This document shows, one piece after another, positions 19,901 through 29,676 of a DNA stretch of 64,000 nt. Both the position numbers and the translations under genes were made by a program. Numbering within the stretch: position 1 is the first letter of the stretch; each line of letters opens with the position of its first letter. Origin of the DNA: CAYPEK01 sp964409645 (GTDB taxonomy: Bacteria; UBP15; UBA6099); the NCBI GenBank assembly GCA_964409645.1, contig CAYPEK010000005.1, positions 28,661-92,660 on the forward strand, in the 5' to 3' direction. Below the pieces are notes generated by a model. The model was not told the DNA's origin. It was given only the letters and a program-made list of their open reading frames with translations, and did not search any database.

Positions 19901-22900
19901 GCACCATGCCCGTCGGACAGCCGTTCGAGCATGCGCCGCTGTCCGGGTCGAGATAAGTGCCTGTCGGGCACACGCAGGTCTTAGTTTCAGTATTAGCAAC
20001 ACGCGGCGACGGGCATGCCGTCACGCACGAGCCGTAAAATTCATCGAGGAAATATCCGGTGGGGCACGAAGTTGCGGCCGCCGGGCAGAAGTTATTCTGC
20101 GCCGAGCCGTACATGCAGGGGCATTCGTCCGCCGTGTTCGCCGCGCCGTCCGAATCGCAGTCCGTTTTCGTTGTGCTCAACAGATCGCAGCCTTCGGCAT
20201 CCGTACCGGCCGGGCAGAGCTTCTGCGCCACTCCGGTATCGCTTACCTGAACACCGGTCTGGTTGACGCACGGTTCCGTTCCGTTCGCGACTTCAACCGA
20301 GTTCGTGATTCCGTCCGCGTCGCAGTCGCCGCTGCCTACCATGTAGTCGCAGCCCGCGCCCGCCGTGCCGGACGGACAAATTGTTGTGGATACCGTGGAA
20401 ACGCATTTCTTTGCGTAGAAATCGAGATACATCGATGTCGCGCCCGAGGGGCACACGCAGAGGCCGTCTATCGCGTCGCCTACCTGACCGCCCGAGCATG
20501 TCGCCACGCATTTGCTCTGAAGTTCGTCGTAGTACGGCGTGCTCGCCGGGTTGCATATACATGAGTTAGTTGCGGTGTCAACTATGAATCCGTTCGCTGT
20601 CGGACATGAAGCTACCGACACGCAGTAATCTTCCGGCCCGAGAATCGTTCCGTTCGGGCAGTAACACGTACCGGTCGTGGTGTCCGCAACCTGTCCGCCC
20701 GTGCACGTATCCACGCACGCGCCGACCGCTTCGTCGAACACCTTTCCGCCGCATCTCGTATATGCCGGCATCTCGCACACCATCAGCGTCGAGTTCCACA
20801 CCGTGCCGGAGGGGCACATGCATGTGCCGTCGGAGGCTTTCACCTGACCGCCGATACACGTTGTGGTCGCCGTCGTCGATGTAACCTGCGTATAGAATGA
20901 AGAACACTTGCTTGTCGCAGCGTTCCAGTAGCAGTTCGTGTCCGTTTCGCAAGTTGTCTTGGTTGTAAGTGTTACGCAGCTTGACGGCTTGCTTGCCGCG
21001 TTCAGCGGATCGTAAACCGACTCGACTTCGTACTTATCGGTGAACCCGTCGCCGTCGGTGTCTTTATTATAAGGATTAGTTCCTATCGCCAATTCCTGAG
21101 AGTTCGAAAGTCCGTCCGAGTCGCAGTCGCCGGAGGGATTCGCCACCGCGTCGCACTTAGCCGCGCAGGCCGGGTCTGACTTCGTGATCGTCACCGCGCT
21201 GTTGAACGCGTTGCAGTCCACGCCGTTCAGAACGAGGTCGCCGTCGCAGTCCGCGTATGGATCGGAGTTGTTGCAGCCGCAAAGCGTGTCTTCGTCCACC
21301 TTGCCGTCGCCGTCGTTGTCGATCCCGTCCTGAGATTCCTCGTCAGCCTTACCGTCGCGGTCGTTGTCCTTTGCGTCTCCGCAAACCATGTTGACGAGCA
21401 CGCACGAACCGGCGGTCGAGCCGGCCGTTGTGTAAACCCACTGGCAACCCACGGACGCGAAGCACGTGTCCTTAGTCGTCAGCGCCGAGCATCCCGTCGC
21501 GGTTGACATGTTGGCGGGCGCGTCCTCGTCGATCAGACCGTCGAAGTCGTTGTCGATCCCGTCTATGGGGTCTTCGCCGATACGGCCGTCGCAGTCGTTG
21601 TCGATCCCGTCGCCCGGCGTCATTGTCGTTATCGACGGAATGCACGAGAAGCTGTTGATGATAACCGAAGCCACGGCGCTCTTGCCGCCGGGGATGTCCG
21701 CTTCAACCGTGAGCGGATTCTTCGGTCCTGTCTGAATCTGCATTTCCGCCTGAGCGTAATACTTACCGTCGCTCGCCGCGCCGGAGAGTCCGGTGATCGG
21801 CATCAGCGTCGAGTTACCATAAAGCGTTCCGGCGTCATCGTGGAAATTCACGAGCAAAGCGCCCGAGAACGCACTTGCCGATTTAACAACCACTCTCGCC
21901 TTGACCCCCGTCAGCCCGTTCTGCCACACGCGGGTCGGCGTGAGCGTCAGGCTCACATCCTCGATCACGAGTCCGAGCGCCGCGGCGTCCGTCGTCGCGC
22001 CCGAGTTCACTATCACTCTCGTTTCCTGCCCATACTGATCTTTCGCTACAAATTCGATCGATTTCGTGCAGTCTTTGAGGAACAATCCCACTCTCTCGAA
22101 CATACCGTTGTCGAATTTCAATTGGGAATCGTTCAGAAGATTCGTTCCGTCCATTATCAACGACGCGCCCGGCGTAACCGTTCCCGAAATGTTGACGTAC
22201 GGGCAAGCCGTGAAACCTTCCGACGGGCTGTTGATCGTGAGTTCCGGCGGCCCTACCACATCGAGACTCACCGTCTGCGCCGCCGAGCATTCGATATTCT
22301 GCGCCGAGCACTCAACCGGAATGCTCAGTTCGCCCGCCGCGCCGAACGATACCTCGCCCGAGAACGAACCGCTTGCGTTCGCCTGAACCGTGGCATCGCC
22401 GATCTTGCATGTCGCGCCGGGAACTGTCGTTCCTTCAACCACCACCGAAGCGGCCGAAAGCGCAATCTCCGTAACATCCGGTTTGCTTATCGATACTTTA
22501 CATTCTATTTCCGTTGTGCCGGTGGCCGTCTCCACCTTGGCCGTCGCGGTCGCGGTTCCGGTTGTTGTGTCAACCGTCGCCGTGCCTGTTGCCGATTCGA
22601 CCTTGTCGAGCGGCTTGCCCACGCAGCGTCCGTTTGCTCCGCAGTCCTGACTGCAACATTCCGAGTTAGCGGCGCACGCGTCACCGTTCGGGATGCACGC
22701 CGTCGCCACCGCCTGCACTGTGCAAACGTTGTCCACGCAACTCTTCGAACAGCACTGCCCGTTGTTCTCGCAGGCCTGCGATGCCGGAAGGCAGGCGCCG
22801 CTCTTGAGCGCGTTGCTCTCGCCGGCGCACTGGCCGTTGTCGCACCTGCCGGACGCGCAGTCGTTATTGTCGTCGCATTTATCTATTTCTTCATTAGTGA

Positions 22901-23489
22901 CTTTTTTGGGCGGAGCCGGCGGCTGGCCTGAGTTGACCGATACCTGCTCGCCTCCCGTCGCCGTCACCGTCTGGCCCTGCGACGTTACGTCCATGATGCC
23001 GTCACGCACCGTTACGTTAGTTGTGTTCTCGGGAGTGTTCTCGATATCGCCTTCCGTTCCGCGAACACCGGCGACCGCCGTAGGGGTCGTAACCTTGAAC
23101 GATGAATTCGGGTTCTGAAGCTTTTCCGCTTTCAGCTTTACTTTCCCCGAAAACAGATCGACATCCGTCTTCACCGTTTTAGTCTTCGGATCGATGTCGA
23201 TGTTCTTCACCACGAAATTGGTGAACGGCGTGAGCTTGATTGTGTTCTGTGAGCTCCATTTGACAACCGCGGATGATTTCGCGCCCGTCTTAACGGCTGT
23301 GCCGTTAGGCAACAGCATATTATCTTTTGCCGCTTGCCAACTCCCTCCCGGCAGCATGACCTGAACGTCGCCGCTGATAGCGGTCAGGGTCGCGCTGACG
23401 GGGATGGCGCGCAGCTTCACGGGGACTATCACTGCAATGGCAATAAGTACCATTGCAAGCAAAACCCATTTCATGCGCTTTTTACACAT
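13915..23489 (-). CDS. Giant FecR-domain, Cys/Trp-repeat surface protein
   Basis: One gene split by an N gap at 15179-15278; at least 3,150 aa. N-terminal anchor or signal (residues about 7-28), then a FecR domain (about 35-190; ISGDVQV, PTAVAGVRGTEGD). Next come Cys-rich knots (CDDNNDCASGRC), two Ig-like or immunoglobulin-fold stretches (about 330-610), MopE-type DGIDNDCDG and TSP3-type DTDGDGFTD calcium motifs (about 610-840), EGF-like C-x-C-P-xG stretches (CVCPTGTYLD), and then dozens of units of roughly 40 aa with the pattern C-x2-Y-x5-C-x5-C-x-W-x(5-9)-C. I count about 36 C-x-W motifs by eye. It must be exported and oxidised. GGGAGG precedes the ATG by about 6 bases. The frames on the two sides join only if the true gap length is 2 modulo 3. 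Function unknown; adhesin or matrix protein is an inference. Confidence 0.85.
15179..15278. other. Assembly gap (100 N) in giant gene
   Basis: The gap falls inside the Cys/Trp repeat region. Its flanks (about 15015-15176 and 15328-15490) are near-identical copies of the same roughly 165-bp block, differing at a handful of positions, so the assembler probably broke on a recent tandem duplication. The contig ends do not overlap each other, so real sequence is missing. 100 is a placeholder length. Confidence 0.95.
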
Positions 23490-23548
23490 AAATTCCCTCC
23501 CGATTTAATAAGGTTGTTTTTAGACAATGAAAAAATAATAATGCTGAT

Positions 23549-23578
23549 ACTATATTTGTTATTTTGAAGTTTATTCAA
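23549..23578 (-). promoter_or_regulatory. Candidate promoter of the giant FecR gene
   Basis: Read on the minus strand: TTGAAT, an 18-base spacer, then TATAGT, in AT-rich DNA. This would give a leader of about 50 bases before the GGGAGG site and ATG 23489. It is the best sigma-70-like match in the 319-bp gap between the Crp gene and the giant gene, which otherwise holds no coding frame. Confidence 0.4.
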
Positions 23579-23748
23579 CATTATCACACAATCAAATCGA
23601 ACATTACAATATATTTTACCACATAACAAGGTTTATGTGAAGTCCCTTTTTTTTCAGCCATTTATGGAACTTTTTTCCCTCCTTGCATGTCATAAATAAA
23701 AGGACATAAAAGTACGTCTTTAGTTTACCTATGATTTTATTGCTTGTC

Positions 23749-23788
23749 TGTGACCGGAGTCACTTTTTGGAGTGTGATTATGGTCACG
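23749..23788. promoter_or_regulatory. Two CRP-type palindromes
   Basis: TGTGA-CCGGAG-TCACT (23749-23764) and TGTGA-TTATGG-TCACG (23773-23788) both fit the CRP operator form TGTGA-N6-TCACA with a single mismatch at the last base. Their centres are 24 bp apart. They lie 21 bases beyond the stop codon of the Crp-family gene and about 260 bases upstream of the giant gene. The Crp protein next door has the recognition helix R-E-T-x-x-R that in E. coli CRP reads TGTGA. The first palindrome could also form a 5-bp hairpin (GTGAC/GTCAC) followed by T5 on the plus strand. Confidence 0.6.
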
Positions 23789-23808
23789 CCCGGCTCCGAA
23801 AAAACGTT

Positions 23809-24492
23809 TCAATACACCCTGTTTTTCAGACCGATCGTGTTTGTTATGACAAATGTGTTCTTTCTGATTCTTATATATCCCATCGTTTCGAGCGTTTTCA
23901 GCGCCCGCGTCAGAGTCTCACGTGTCGTCCCGACGAGATTCGCCAATTCTGTCCGGCTGTGCGCCACGCTGATTTCGATTCCCGCGTCCACTTCGCGGCC
24001 GCCCTCGACCGCCATATCGAGCAGGATTCTCGCCAGCCGTCCGCACACGTCAAGAAACACCAGACTTTCGATGTGCTCGTTGGCGTTCCTCAGCCTGCGG
24101 CCCAGAACCGCGATCACTTTTTTCGCCATTTCCGGATTGGATGTGAACAGCTTTAGAAAATCGTCCCGCCTTAAAACAAGCACTTCCGTCTTATCTATCG
24201 CCACCACCGAGGCCGATCTCGGCTCCCCGTCCAGCAGCGCCAGCTCTCCGAAAAATTCCGTCGGCTGCAATATACCGACTATGAATTCCTTGCCCTCGTC
24301 ATCCGTCAGAACAACTTTCACGCGACCGCTGATCAGTGAGAAAAACGTGTCGCCCTCATCCTGCTTGTGTATTATTGTCTCATTTTTATCATATTCCCTG
24401 ACAAACGCCAGTTTGCCGAAACTGTCCAGTTCCTTGTCAGTCAGGCTCGAAAACAACGGCACTTTCTTCAATGCTTCTTTCACTGATATCAT
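23809..24492 (-). CDS. Crp/Fnr-family transcription regulator
   Basis: 227 aa. N-terminal cyclic-nucleotide-binding fold (about 10-125; EGDTFFSLISGRVKV, FGELALLDGEPRSASV), a long dimer helix, then a winged helix (about 165-220) with recognition helix TTRETLTRALK (R191, E192, R196), the same R-E-T-x-x-R as E. coli CRP. FGELALLDGEPRSAS contains the E-x-A-L-x-x-x-x-R-S pattern of the cAMP phosphate-binding cassette, so cAMP or a similar ligand is plausible. No Cys set for an FNR iron-sulfur cluster. GGAGG lies 7 bases before the ATG. Two matching operators lie just downstream, suggesting control of the giant gene. Confidence 0.88.
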   Translation of the reverse strand: MISVKEALKKVPLFSSLTDKELDSFGKLAFVREYDKNETIIHKQDEGDTFFSLISGRVKVVLTDDEGKEFIVGILQPTEFFGELALLDGEPRSASVVAIDKTEVLVLRRDDFLKLFTSNPEMAKKVIAVLGRRLRNANEHIESLVFLDVCGRLARILLDMAVEGGREVDAGIEISVAHSRTELANLVGTTRETLTRALKTLETMGYIRIRKNTFVITNTIGLKNRVY

Positions 24493-24858
24493 CTGTCGCC
24501 TCCGAAAGCCCTATTTGCTGAATCTTCGGCCTTCGCTCACACAAAAAAGGCCCGCCGTTAACGCGCAGGCTGGTTGTTTCTATCCTATCTTGACAACAAT
24601 AGGGCTCTCCGAAATCATCAGGTTTTGCCTCTAAACAGATGCTATTATAATTCATTTTTCAAAAAAATGAAATGGTTTTAATTTAACACAAGTTCTCATA
24701 ATATTCCGGCCGCAACGGTTTGAAGCGGATGAAATCCCATGCAAAAGTCGTATATTATGGCCTTGCCCCTGCTTTATATGAGAAAAGTGGCCGATAATGA
24801 AGCAGTTCGCCGCTATGAGCATCGCCCCGGATTCAGATATTCATCCGCTAATCCGGTT
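24493..24858. other. Intergenic with AT-rich hairpin
   Basis: 366 bases between the amidohydrolase stop and the Crp gene start, both minus strand. It contains an AT-rich inverted repeat at 24651-24671 (TTCATTTTT / AAAAATGAA) that could end the amidohydrolase transcript, though it is 188 bases away, and presumably the crp promoter, which I cannot place. Short frames crossing it are antisense shadows. Confidence 0.35.
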
Positions 24859-26601
24859 TCAATGCCTTCTCAGCAACTTGCCGGGTTTGCCGCCGAGGTC
24901 GATCTTCCCTTTGTTCAGTGCGTGATGCCCGTTGATGAACACATGGTCGATTCCGCTCGGTGTCCCTTGCGGATTGCTGAAGTTGCAGTTCGGCGCGATT
25001 GTCAGCGGATCGAAAACCAGCACGTCCGCAAAGTAATCCTTTTTGATTAACCCCCGCTGTTTGAGCCGGAAATGCTCCGCCGGCAGCCCCGTTACCTTCC
25101 GCACCGCCGTCTCCATTCCCATCATCTTTTTCTCACGCACGTACCGGCTGAAAAACTTCGGGTACGCTCCGTAGAACAAGTGCGACGGCTTTCCGAGCCC
25201 GAGCAGAATCGTGTCGGTGCTGATCGCCACCTCCGGATTCTTAAGCGCCGTGAATATGGACTGCTCCGTGAAGTTGTCCTCCGGCTCGCCGAGCGACGAG
25301 AACACGAGTATCCGGGCGTCCTCGTCCGCCAGCAGATCGCACGCAACATCCAGTGGATGCTTCCCGCGCTCCTCCGCTATGTCGGACAACTTCCTGCCCT
25401 CCAGATGCTTGTTCTTTTGCGAGTAAACCGACATTATCCGTGTCGAGCCCCAACCCAGCAGTTTGAATATGTTCAGCGACCAGCTCTTCGTTCCGGTGTG
25501 CGGCCAAGCCATGTCGCCGGTGTCTATGTCTTTTTTAATCTTTCGCCTCATACGCGGATCCATCAGACGCCGCCCGATCTCTTCCTTCGTTCCGGACAAC
25601 ACCCACGGCGGAAAATACGCCATCATGTGCGTGAACGTCGTCGTCGTCGGCATCACATCCACGCCGATCGAGATTCCCTTCCGCTTCATCTCTCCTATCC
25701 GGTCAAGCTCTTTCTCCATCTCGGCATCCAGCTTGATCGGCAGCGTCCAGTATTTCGACATATCGATAAAGAACTGCGCCGCCTTCCGGATCAGCGGCCC
25801 CGCGGGCCCGAGGTCCGGCACCCAGAACAGATGCGATATCTGCGCCCGGATCCCGTTCACCCGCGCAACCTCCGCAAGCTCGTCCACCGCCTTCGGCAGT
25901 TCGTTCATGTACGTTCTTAAATGACTCGCATATAGCCCGTCGTACTTCTTCAGCACTCCGCCGAGCTTTACCAGTTCGCGCGTGTCACTCTGCAGGCCCG
26001 GCATGTACTGCAACCCGGTTGACATCCCGACGCACCCGGCGTCCATGCACGTCTCGAGCAGCCGCGACATCTGACCGATCTGTTCGTCGTTCGCCTGATT
26101 CGGCGACATTCCCATCGCGTCAATCCGCAGCAGCCCGTGCGGCGCGAGCAGCGCGCAGTTAAGCGCTAACCCGTTTGTTTCGAGGTGATTCATGTATCCG
26201 GCCGTGTCTTTCCACGTCACCTCGCCCGCGATTTCGCGCGCGGTGAATCCTTCCAGATACATCTTCGACGCTTCGTAGTGCTCCGTGCTCAGCGGCGCCA
26301 TCGACAACCCGCAGTTGCCGCCGATGAACGTAGTGATGCCCTGCCTCACCAGCGGCTCAAGCATCTTCGGATGTTCTTCCCTGTAAATCGTCATATCCGC
26401 GTGCGAGTGTGAGTCCACGATCCCCGGGCAAACAATCCGCCCCGTCGCGTCGATCACTTCGCACCCGTTCTGGGCCATGCTTTTAGGAATACTCTTTTCT
26501 ATCGCGGCTATCCTGCCGCCTTCAATCAGTACATCCGCCTTATATCCCGGACTCCCGGTCCCGTCCATTACTATTCCGTTTTTTATGAGAAAATCCGCCA
26601 T
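24859..26601 (-). CDS. N-acyl-D-amino-acid deacylase-like amidohydrolase
   Basis: 580 aa zinc amidohydrolase. The N-terminus (FLIKNGIVMDGTGSPGYKAD) and the metal motif PGIVDSHSHAD near residue 65 are those of the D-aminoacylase group, and GGNCGLSMAP is the family's conserved Cys-containing loop that binds the second metal. The C-terminal composite beta domain (FADVLVFDP) and the family ending HALNKGK are present. It would remove acyl groups from N-acyl-D-amino acids, for instance from peptidoglycan turnover. I chose ATG 26601 since GGAG stands 5 bases upstream; a frame from 26652 adds 17 residues without support. It diverges from the small membrane protein at 26803. Confidence 0.83.
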   Translation of the reverse strand: MADFLIKNGIVMDGTGSPGYKADVLIEGGRIAAIEKSIPKSMAQNGCEVIDATGRIVCPGIVDSHSHADMTIYREEHPKMLEPLVRQGITTFIGGNCGLSMAPLSTEHYEASKMYLEGFTAREIAGEVTWKDTAGYMNHLETNGLALNCALLAPHGLLRIDAMGMSPNQANDEQIGQMSRLLETCMDAGCVGMSTGLQYMPGLQSDTRELVKLGGVLKKYDGLYASHLRTYMNELPKAVDELAEVARVNGIRAQISHLFWVPDLGPAGPLIRKAAQFFIDMSKYWTLPIKLDAEMEKELDRIGEMKRKGISIGVDVMPTTTTFTHMMAYFPPWVLSGTKEEIGRRLMDPRMRRKIKKDIDTGDMAWPHTGTKSWSLNIFKLLGWGSTRIMSVYSQKNKHLEGRKLSDIAEERGKHPLDVACDLLADEDARILVFSSLGEPEDNFTEQSIFTALKNPEVAISTDTILLGLGKPSHLFYGAYPKFFSRYVREKKMMGMETAVRKVTGLPAEHFRLKQRGLIKKDYFADVLVFDPLTIAPNCNFSNPQGTPSGIDHVFINGHHALNKGKIDLGGKPGKLLRRH

Positions 26602-26802
26602 GCCTGCTCCTCGGTGTTCTACTCCGCAACACAAACCCACTAACGATAACATTATTAATTTAAGCTGACAAGCATAATTTTCAAGGGTTTTGCACTTCTT
26701 GATATAGATTATTTAATTAACTTTCTTATATACTTCAGTTTGTCTTTGCCGGTTGCCGGCGAACCCGGTTTGCGGCAATTACAGAGTTAAAGGAGCCTGA
26801 AA

Positions 26803-27177
26803 ATGAGCCTGAAAAAAGTCTGCGCACTCTACGCCGTACTCGTCGGGATATCCATGATCGCGGTCTGGCTGCTCTACTTCACAACCGGAACAATCGCGGG
26901 CATCAAGCCGGACCCGAACATACCCGGAATCAGCCTCCACATCGTCGCCGAATTCATCACCGCTTTCGCCCTCCTCGGCGGCGGCATCGGCCTGTTCGCA
27001 TCCAAAAAATGGGGACGCGACCTCTATTTCCTCGGCCTCGGACTTCTCATCTACGCCGTCGTCAACAGCCCCGGGTACTACATCAAGTCCGGCGGGCCGA
27101 TCATACTCGCCATCTTCGGCGGTACGCTCATCATCGCGATCGTCTTTTTTACATTCGGCTTATATTTAAAGGATTAA
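26803..27177 (+). CDS. Small four-helix membrane protein
   Basis: 124 aa with four hydrophobic segments (about 5-27, 45-66, 73-92, 97-120) and only short polar loops (KKWGRD between helices 2 and 3). I do not recognise the family. AAGGAG lies 7 bases before the ATG. It is 86 bases upstream of an SDR epimerase on the same strand, with a strong hairpin between them, so the two may form one transcript. Confidence 0.7.
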   Translation: MSLKKVCALYAVLVGISMIAVWLLYFTTGTIAGIKPDPNIPGISLHIVAEFITAFALLGGGIGLFASKKWGRDLYFLGLGLLIYAVVNSPGYYIKSGGPIILAIFGGTLIIAIVFFTFGLYLKD

Positions 27178-27209
27178 TATAATAACAAGTATTATATATA
27201 TTAAGGGGA

Positions 27210-27242
27210 GACGGCGCGGGGAATGCTTTCATCGCGCCTGTC
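27210..27242 (+). promoter_or_regulatory. Leader hairpin before the epimerase gene
   Basis: GAC-GGCGCG (27210-27218) pairs with CGCGCC-T-GTC (27233-27242), leaving a 14-base loop and one bulged base. It ends 21 bases before the epimerase ATG. No U run follows, so it is not a normal terminator. It may affect mRNA stability or translation of the second gene. Confidence 0.35.
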
Positions 27243-27263
27243 ACGGGTTTCAAGGGTGCCAAT

Positions 27264-28229
27264 ATGAAAAAAGGCTTTGAAAACAAGAAAATTTTGATCA
27301 CCGGCGGCGCGGGCGGCGTCGGAATGTTCGTCAGCCGCAAATTCGCCGCGGAAGGCTACCATGTACGTGTCTTCGACCTCCCCACACCAATCAATAAAAG
27401 AGTCTTCAAGCCCGGCGAGCCCAATATCGAAACATTCTGGGGCGACATTACAAACCCGAAAGACGTCCGCGAGGCGATGGACGGCGCCGGAGAAGTGATC
27501 CACCTCGCTGCGCTCGTCGTCCCGGCAACCGAAAATAACCCCGCCCTCGCCAAAAAAGTCAATGTTGAAGGCACAAAATATGTCGCGGAAGCCGCCGCCG
27601 CCGAATCCGAAAAAGCGGGCCGCACCTTAACAATACGCTTCTCGTCCTCAGCAACAGTTTATGGCCCGACAAACACTGAAACACCGCCGATCCCGCCGGA
27701 TCACCCGGTTAACCCCACCGACAACTACACAAGCACAAAAGTTCAGGCCGAGGAAGTGATCCGCACCTGCGGGCTGCCGTGGACCATCTACCGCTTCGCC
27801 GCCGCGCAGTACCTGACGCTCAAAAAAGGCAGCTTCGGCCAGATGAAAATCATTCCGCCGGACAACCGCATCGAATTCGTCCACATCCTCGACATCGCGG
27901 ACGCATTCATCAACTCGGTGGGCAACCCTGAAACAATCGAAAAAACGTTCATCCTAGCCGGCGGCCCGAAGTGCCAGATGCTCTACCGCGACGAGCTCAA
28001 ACGCTCTTTCGACCTCCTCGGATTCCCGGTACCGAACTGGAAAAAATTCAACACCCAGCCGTTCAACCTCGACTGGTACGACACCGAAGAATCGCAGCGC
28101 GTCCTGAAATTCCAGAACCGCACGTTCGACGACTACCTGAAAGACTTCCGCGTGAGCCTCGGCTTCAAATACTACCCGATCCGCTACCTCGCCGGTCCGC
28201 TGATGCACATATTCGGAATACATCTGTAA
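27264..28229 (+). CDS. NAD-dependent epimerase/dehydratase (extended SDR)
   Basis: 321 aa. Rossmann motif GGAGGVG near residue 14, HLAALV as the adenine-side strand, SSSATVYG, and the catalytic Y-T-S-T-K (YxxxK) near 170. Length and order fit extended SDRs that act on nucleotide sugars or, in some branches, on sterols and flavonoid-like compounds. The C-terminal part (about 230-321) determines the substrate and I cannot assign it. It follows the small membrane protein by 86 bases. The downstream 155 bases hold a dispersed repeat. Confidence 0.83.
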   Translation: MKKGFENKKILITGGAGGVGMFVSRKFAAEGYHVRVFDLPTPINKRVFKPGEPNIETFWGDITNPKDVREAMDGAGEVIHLAALVVPATENNPALAKKVNVEGTKYVAEAAAAESEKAGRTLTIRFSSSATVYGPTNTETPPIPPDHPVNPTDNYTSTKVQAEEVIRTCGLPWTIYRFAAAQYLTLKKGSFGQMKIIPPDNRIEFVHILDIADAFINSVGNPETIEKTFILAGGPKCQMLYRDELKRSFDLLGFPVPNWKKFNTQPFNLDWYDTEESQRVLKFQNRTFDDYLKDFRVSLGFKYYPIRYLAGPLMHIFGIHL

Positions 28230-28235
28230 TTCAGA

Positions 28236-28345
28236 AAAATAGTAGCTGGTAGCTGGGGATTAGGGGAAAAACGAACCCCTCGCATCGTAAACAATCAATA
28301 AGCGAGAACACAGGGACTGGCTTATGCCGCAACAAAACGGCACGC
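28236..28345. repeat. Dispersed intergenic repeat, copy A
   Basis: Shares with 34365-34500, in order, CTGGTAGCT, ATTAGG-(GG)-AAAAA, and ACAGGGACTGGC (28310-28321 here, 34461-34472 there), then a small palindrome (TGCCG/CGGCA) whose loop in reverse complement matches GTTTTGTxGCGG of the other copy. Spacing varies, so the copies have diverged. It lies between the convergent epimerase and prohibitin-like genes. Confidence 0.5.
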
Positions 28346-28384
28346 CCGATGTGGTAATGATACAATTTGTTATCCGGATCGCCG

Positions 28385-29281
28385 TTACTTCTTGAATATG
28401 TCCATGATCGGAACCGGAGCCGTGCCGCCCACATAATAAGGCAGCGTGCCGTTCCATTTCTCGACCGCTAACTTTTCCACTTCGATTTTCCTTAGCTCCA
28501 CAAGCTCCGCGGTCACTTCCAGCTTCTGTATTCTCAGCGCCTCCGCTTCCGCTTTCGCCTGCTCGACCTTCTGCTGGGCCTGTAGCTTGACGCTCTCGAG
28601 TTTCCTCTGCTCCGTGAGCACGTTCTGCTGTGCGACCACTTTTGCCTCGACCGCCTGCTTGAATGACTGCGTGAAATCGAAGTTGGTAATGCTCACCGTC
28701 TCCATCATTATCCCGTGGACGGCAAGCCGCTCGTGCAGCGAGTTCTCTATCGTTGTTTTTGTCTCCGAACGCATCGTCACCAACTGCTCAGCCGTGAACT
28801 TCGCGGTGGACGCTTTCACCGATTCCTGAATCGCAGGTTTGATAATCCGATCCTCGTAATCATGCCTCAACGACTGATATATCTTCCCCACCGCCTTCGG
28901 GTCGAGATAATAGTTCAGCGTTACCTGTGTCGAGACTTCCTGCAAGTCCTTCGATACCGCCGCCGAATCCGCATGGAACGCCGCAACCTGCACTGGCATC
29001 AGTTCCACACTGTCCGCAACCGGCGTGATAACATATATTCCCTCCGGCAGCACCCTTCCGGTAACGGCGCCGAACCGCAACACGACTCCACGGTAGCCGG
29101 CGGGCACGAACCCGACCGCCGGAAGTAAAACAGCCAGTACAATCAGTATCAACACTCCGACGATCAGCCCGCCCGCCGAAAATGAAATCCCTGCGCCGCC
29201 TTTCGCCTTCTTGTGCCTGATCGTCAGCAGCGCCGCAATCACAATAACCAAGATATACAAAGATACTTTGATGAGCGTCAT
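28385..29281 (-). CDS. Prohibitin/SPFH-domain membrane protein
   Basis: 298 aa. Two close N-terminal hydrophobic segments (about 5-20 and 34-60), then an SPFH (band 7) domain: VPAGYRGVVLRFGAV, PEGIYVITP, VTLNYYLDP, HGIMMETVSITNFDF. A Glu/Lys/Ala-rich coiled coil (about 215-275) ends the protein, as in prohibitins and HflC. Such proteins make large ring or cage assemblies that organise membranes or guard proteases such as FtsH. It is single, without an HflK partner, so it is closer to a bacterial prohibitin than to HflC. AAGGGGG precedes the ATG by 9 bases. Confidence 0.87.
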   Translation of the reverse strand: MTLIKVSLYILVIVIAALLTIRHKKAKGGAGISFSAGGLIVGVLILIVLAVLLPAVGFVPAGYRGVVLRFGAVTGRVLPEGIYVITPVADSVELMPVQVAAFHADSAAVSKDLQEVSTQVTLNYYLDPKAVGKIYQSLRHDYEDRIIKPAIQESVKASTAKFTAEQLVTMRSETKTTIENSLHERLAVHGIMMETVSITNFDFTQSFKQAVEAKVVAQQNVLTEQRKLESVKLQAQQKVEQAKAEAEALRIQKLEVTAELVELRKIEVEKLAVEKWNGTLPYYVGGTAPVPIMDIFKK

Positions 29282-29676
29282 CCGTCGGTTCCCCCTTATG
29301 TTTCCTTCCCCGGTAATCCTTTTCCAGCAATTATTCCATAATGCAATTCTCGTTTCAAGAGCAAGTATGTGTCAAAACGCGATATGCCTTTATTCCCCCC
29401 TTCTTTCCGCCTTCGATGGATGTTCGATATTCATTTTGTGCATTAAGCACGCGTCAGCGAGCGACCCCTCTTTTCCTTTGTGTCTTCGTGCCTTTGTGGT
29501 GATTTCTCAAAAACGCCTTCTTCATCACACAGCTACCGTATGCAATTTTCTTACGAGGTTGAACCTTGAACTAAAGGAAAGTAAAGTTATATTGTCAAAA
29601 ACGGCGATGCGGCGGGCAGCCGGCTGCGGGCGGCTGCTGCGGGCAAGCGCCGGAATATCTACTGGCGGGGTGTGGG
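29282..29676. other. Intergenic, no gene; repeat-like text
   Basis: 395 bases between divergent genes. It contains a tract of alternating 'ttcgtg / tttgtg' steps near 29470-29505 (CTTTGTGTCTTCGTGCC), of a kind often seen as low-complexity intergenic repeat, and a perfect 12-bp palindrome GCAGCCGGCTGC (29616-29627) in a GC-rich stretch just before the next gene. No supported reading frame. Confidence 0.4.

Noticed and set aside
21840..22931. 363-aa plus-strand frame inside the giant gene
   Set aside because: Shadow of the FecR and Ig-like coding region, Arg-rich with no motif.
23745..23770. Intrinsic terminator (GTGAC-CGGA-GTCAC-T5)
   Set aside because: It has the T run only on the plus strand, where no gene arrives; both neighbours are on the minus strand. 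The CRP-box reading explains it better.
24739..25050. 103-aa plus-strand gene after crp
   Set aside because: Most of it is antisense to the amidohydrolase C-terminus and it has no ribosome site.
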